From an uncultured Clostridia bacterium (lineage in GTDB: Bacteria; Bacillota_A; Clostridia; Christensenellales; UBA3700): a stretch of 7,937 bases of DNA. The number at the start of each line of letters is the position of its first letter. Position 1 is the first letter of the stretch. Positions 6,209-7,937 of this stretch are shown here, piece after piece. The translations under genes were made by a program, and so were the position numbers. The DNA is taken from NCBI GenBank assembly GCA_946545105.1, contig CAMNMY010000032.1, forward strand, positions 1-7,937, given 5' to 3'. The notes beneath the pieces are model-generated. The model saw nothing but the letters and a program-made list of their open reading frames with translations. It was not told the DNA's origin and did no database searches.

Positions 6209-6921
6209 TATTTCTTAATCTTTACTCCTCTTTCATTTGCCCATTTATCTAATATCGCAAAGATATATTCTTCGTTTACATCTTCCTTTTCAACCATATT
6301 CTTTAATAGCGTATTTGTAGATTTGAATGTCTCGCACAACTTTTCAACAGATTCATTTTGAGTAGCAATCTTCTTTGTTAAATCATCACTTTCTTTTTTA
6401 ATAGCATCAATCTTTCTTCCACTTTCATTAAGGGCTTGAGCAACATCCTTATTAATGAAATCACTAACCTTTTGAACATTGTTGTTATATATATCCAACG
6501 ATCTTTCTAAGTCCTTAACATTGTAGTTGATCTTCTTTTCTTCGATAAGTGTATCTAACTTCTTCATTTGTTCGTTGGCTTTATTCTCAATCTCATTTAA
6601 AGTCTTTATATCTTGTTCGAACTCTGCAAATGAAGTTAGAATCTTTGACACATCATTCGTGTATTTTGAGCTCGTTTTTAAAAATGAATCTATAGCCATA
6701 GATAAATCATTAGATTTCTTGCTTTGTACAGCCAAGTTATCATAGATCTGATTTAATTTTGTCTTTGCATCACCATTAAAGGTTTCTGCCAACTTGCCTA
6801 AATCTTCCTCCATAGTGCTATATGTCATTGCTAGCTCATGCAATGATGCTTGTATAGGACTTAATAAATCTCTATACCCTTTGAATGCGTCAATTAAAGA
6901 TTGTACTTCCTTATTTTCCAT
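6208..6921 (-). CDS. Coiled-coil protein of unknown function (237 aa)
   Basis: A soluble, almost wholly helical protein rich in Lys, Glu, Asn, Asp, Leu and Ile, with long stretches of heptad-like hydrophobic spacing, mainly at about residues 30-215. There is no membrane helix, signal peptide or recognisable catalytic motif. The C-terminal 25 or so residues (from about VNEEYIFAILDKW) look like a separate short helical unit. I recognise no named family; it resembles structural or tethering coiled coils in general, and any similarity to SMC or methyl-accepting proteins is only compositional. The ATG at 6921 has a GGAG 8 nt upstream and overlaps the helicase gene by 11 nt. Its stop shares a base with the ATG of the beta-solenoid gene. 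Lying between a helicase and a membrane protein, it could be a link between them, but this is inferred only from gene order. Confidence 0.78.
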   Translation of the reverse strand: MENKEVQSLIDAFKGYRDLLSPIQASLHELAMTYSTMEEDLGKLAETFNGDAKTKLNQIYDNLAVQSKKSNDLSMAIDSFLKTSSKYTNDVSKILTSFAEFEQDIKTLNEIENKANEQMKKLDTLIEEKKINYNVKDLERSLDIYNNNVQKVSDFINKDVAQALNESGRKIDAIKKESDDLTKKIATQNESVEKLCETFKSTNTLLKNMVEKEDVNEEYIFAILDKWANERGVKIKK

Positions 6922-7937
6922 TGTGCTTTCTCCTCTTTTTTATGCTATTTAGAATCTCTTGTTGATTATTGTTAAATGTATTTATATCGTCTTTCAATGT
7001 ATTCAATATCAATTCTTTTGCTACATCGTTATCCAATACTTCCGGATAAAACTCTACTATATCGTATTCAAGATTTGAACCATTGTTTTCACAGGCATCA
7101 ATCAAGTCAATTAGTTTATCATCATTAGATAATCTAAATTGATACTTCGCTTCTTCTAAAAGACCTGCTTTCCAAAGCTCAATTCCACCTTCTCTATGTT
7201 GACCTTTTTGAATATACTTTTCGAATATATCAATCTTAGATAATTGTAATCTTTCATCTTCACTATCTAGTTTTTGAGTTAGGAATCTAGCGTTATCATA
7301 TTGTTCATGCTTTATAAACTCGTCAATTCTTTGTAAGATTTCTTCTCTATCCAAATCAACTTTACTTGCAATTGAATCCAAAATATTAAACGCGTCTTTT
7401 TGCGTCTTATTCTCAAAATTCTCTTTAAAGAATTCTTCAAACAATTGAATATCTTTTCTTTCTACTACAAAAATATTTTGTTTGGCTCTTGTTAATCCTA
7501 CATAGAATAGATTGAAATAATATCTATAAACAGAATTCTCTTCTGCTTTTTTCTTTTTGATAATTGTTCTTGAAAGCACATCCCACTTTTGAGAATTATC
7601 TGATAGCACATCTAATAGGATAATAAAGTTTCTTTCAAGTCCCTTTATCTCAGATACGGTTAGTATTTCTTGCTTTGGAAGAAGCTTTCTTAATTCTTGC
7701 TTTCTTTGTTGTGAGTTAACAACAATTGTTACATCTGCATATGCTTTACCATTTAATAACTGAATAAAATTGCCATCGTTAACATATACAGTCTTTGCAA
7801 GCATATCTTCATCTATACTCTTTCCTCTAAGTACAAAACTATGAGTTCCAAACTGTTCAATATTTAGCCTGCTTAGATTATCTATTATTCTTTCAATCTT
7901 CTTGCTGTTTCTGAAGTTATTAACAAGTTCCAAAACA
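6911..7937 (-). CDS. SF1 UvrD-like helicase, C-terminal part with a long helical tail (runs off right edge)
   Basis: Partial gene, open at the right edge; a TTG at 7933 is an internal Leu codon, not the start, because the frame continues to 7936. The visible 342 residues include the second RecA-like domain of superfamily 1 helicases. Motif IV is LVNNFRNS (about 4-11, compare NYRS in UvrD). Motif V is LTVSEIKGLE (about 92-101), and motif VI is FYVGLTRAKQNIFVVE (about 144-159) with the arginine that contacts ATP. The Walker motifs and any N-terminal domain, such as a nuclease, are outside the window. After motif VI come about 180 residues of helical tail with a TPR-like feel (DNARFLTQ, IELWKAGLLEEAKYQF), similar in outline to the tails of large TRANK1-like helicases. 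PcrA/UvrD themselves end differently, so this is unlikely to be the housekeeping enzyme. It is the first visible gene of the overlapping operon. Confidence 0.82.
   Translation of the reverse strand, partial: VLELVNNFRNSKKIERIIDNLSRLNIEQFGTHSFVLRGKSIDEDMLAKTVYVNDGNFIQLLNGKAYADVTIVVNSQQRKQELRKLLPKQEILTVSEIKGLERNFIILLDVLSDNSQKWDVLSRTIIKKKKAEENSVYRYYFNLFYVGLTRAKQNIFVVERKDIQLFEEFFKENFENKTQKDAFNILDSIASKVDLDREEILQRIDEFIKHEQYDNARFLTQKLDSEDERLQLSKIDIFEKYIQKGQHREGGIELWKAGLLEEAKYQFRLSNDDKLIDLIDACENNGSNLEYDIVEFYPEVLDNDVAKELILNTLKDDINTFNNNQQEILNSIKKRRKHNGK

Noticed and set aside
6527..6745. Plus-strand frame of 72 codons opposite the coiled-coil gene
   Set aside because: Phe/Ser-rich complement of Lys/Glu-rich coding sequence, a common artefact.

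Overview
The window is AT-rich and gene-dense, with short or overlapping junctions and AAGGAG-type ribosome binding sites. A complete ferrous-iron uptake operon of the clostridial kind (two FeoA proteins, FeoB and a FeoB-associated Cys-rich membrane peptide) suggests a low-GC, anaerobic Firmicute, most likely an uncultured or gut-type member of the Clostridia. That assignment is inferred from gene content and base composition, not from a phylogenetic marker.

Left part (1-3573). At the left edge, on the minus strand, is the N-terminal third or so of a glycosyltransferase resembling MGDG synthase/UgtP, with its own extended -10 promoter. A strong intrinsic terminator (412-450) separates it from the feo operon. 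The feo operon also runs on the minus strand: a 70-aa FeoA-like protein, FeoA, FeoB and the 54-aa Cys-rich peptide. FeoA/FeoB overlap through ATGA and FeoB/Cys-rich peptide through TAATG. Its promoter is near-consensus (TTGACT, 17 bp, TATAAT) and lies between two inverted copies of a TGAAAY-NN-ATTTCA palindrome, which reads as a two-operator control region.

Middle (3574-4176). A TetR-family regulator is transcribed divergently from feo. Its candidate promoter would start transcription at or next to the ATG and no ribosome binding site is visible, so the mRNA may be leaderless. Its 3' end overlaps the convergent operon by 4 bp, and a plausible tetR terminator hairpin lies inside the opposing gene.

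Right part (4173-7937). A minus-strand operon of at least four genes enters from beyond the right edge: the C-terminal half of an SF1 (UvrD-like) helicase with a long helical tail; a soluble coiled-coil protein; a membrane protein with a cytosolic helical domain, one transmembrane helix and an external GLUG-type beta-solenoid; and a small membrane protein. Every junction overlaps (11, 1 and 4 nt), implying translational coupling and a shared function. I do not recognise this set as a named system. It is the most likely place in the window for something undescribed.

No tRNA, rRNA, CRISPR array, insertion sequence or riboswitch was seen. No gene-free stretch exceeds 300 bases; the longest is the 159-bp tetR-feo intergenic region, described below.
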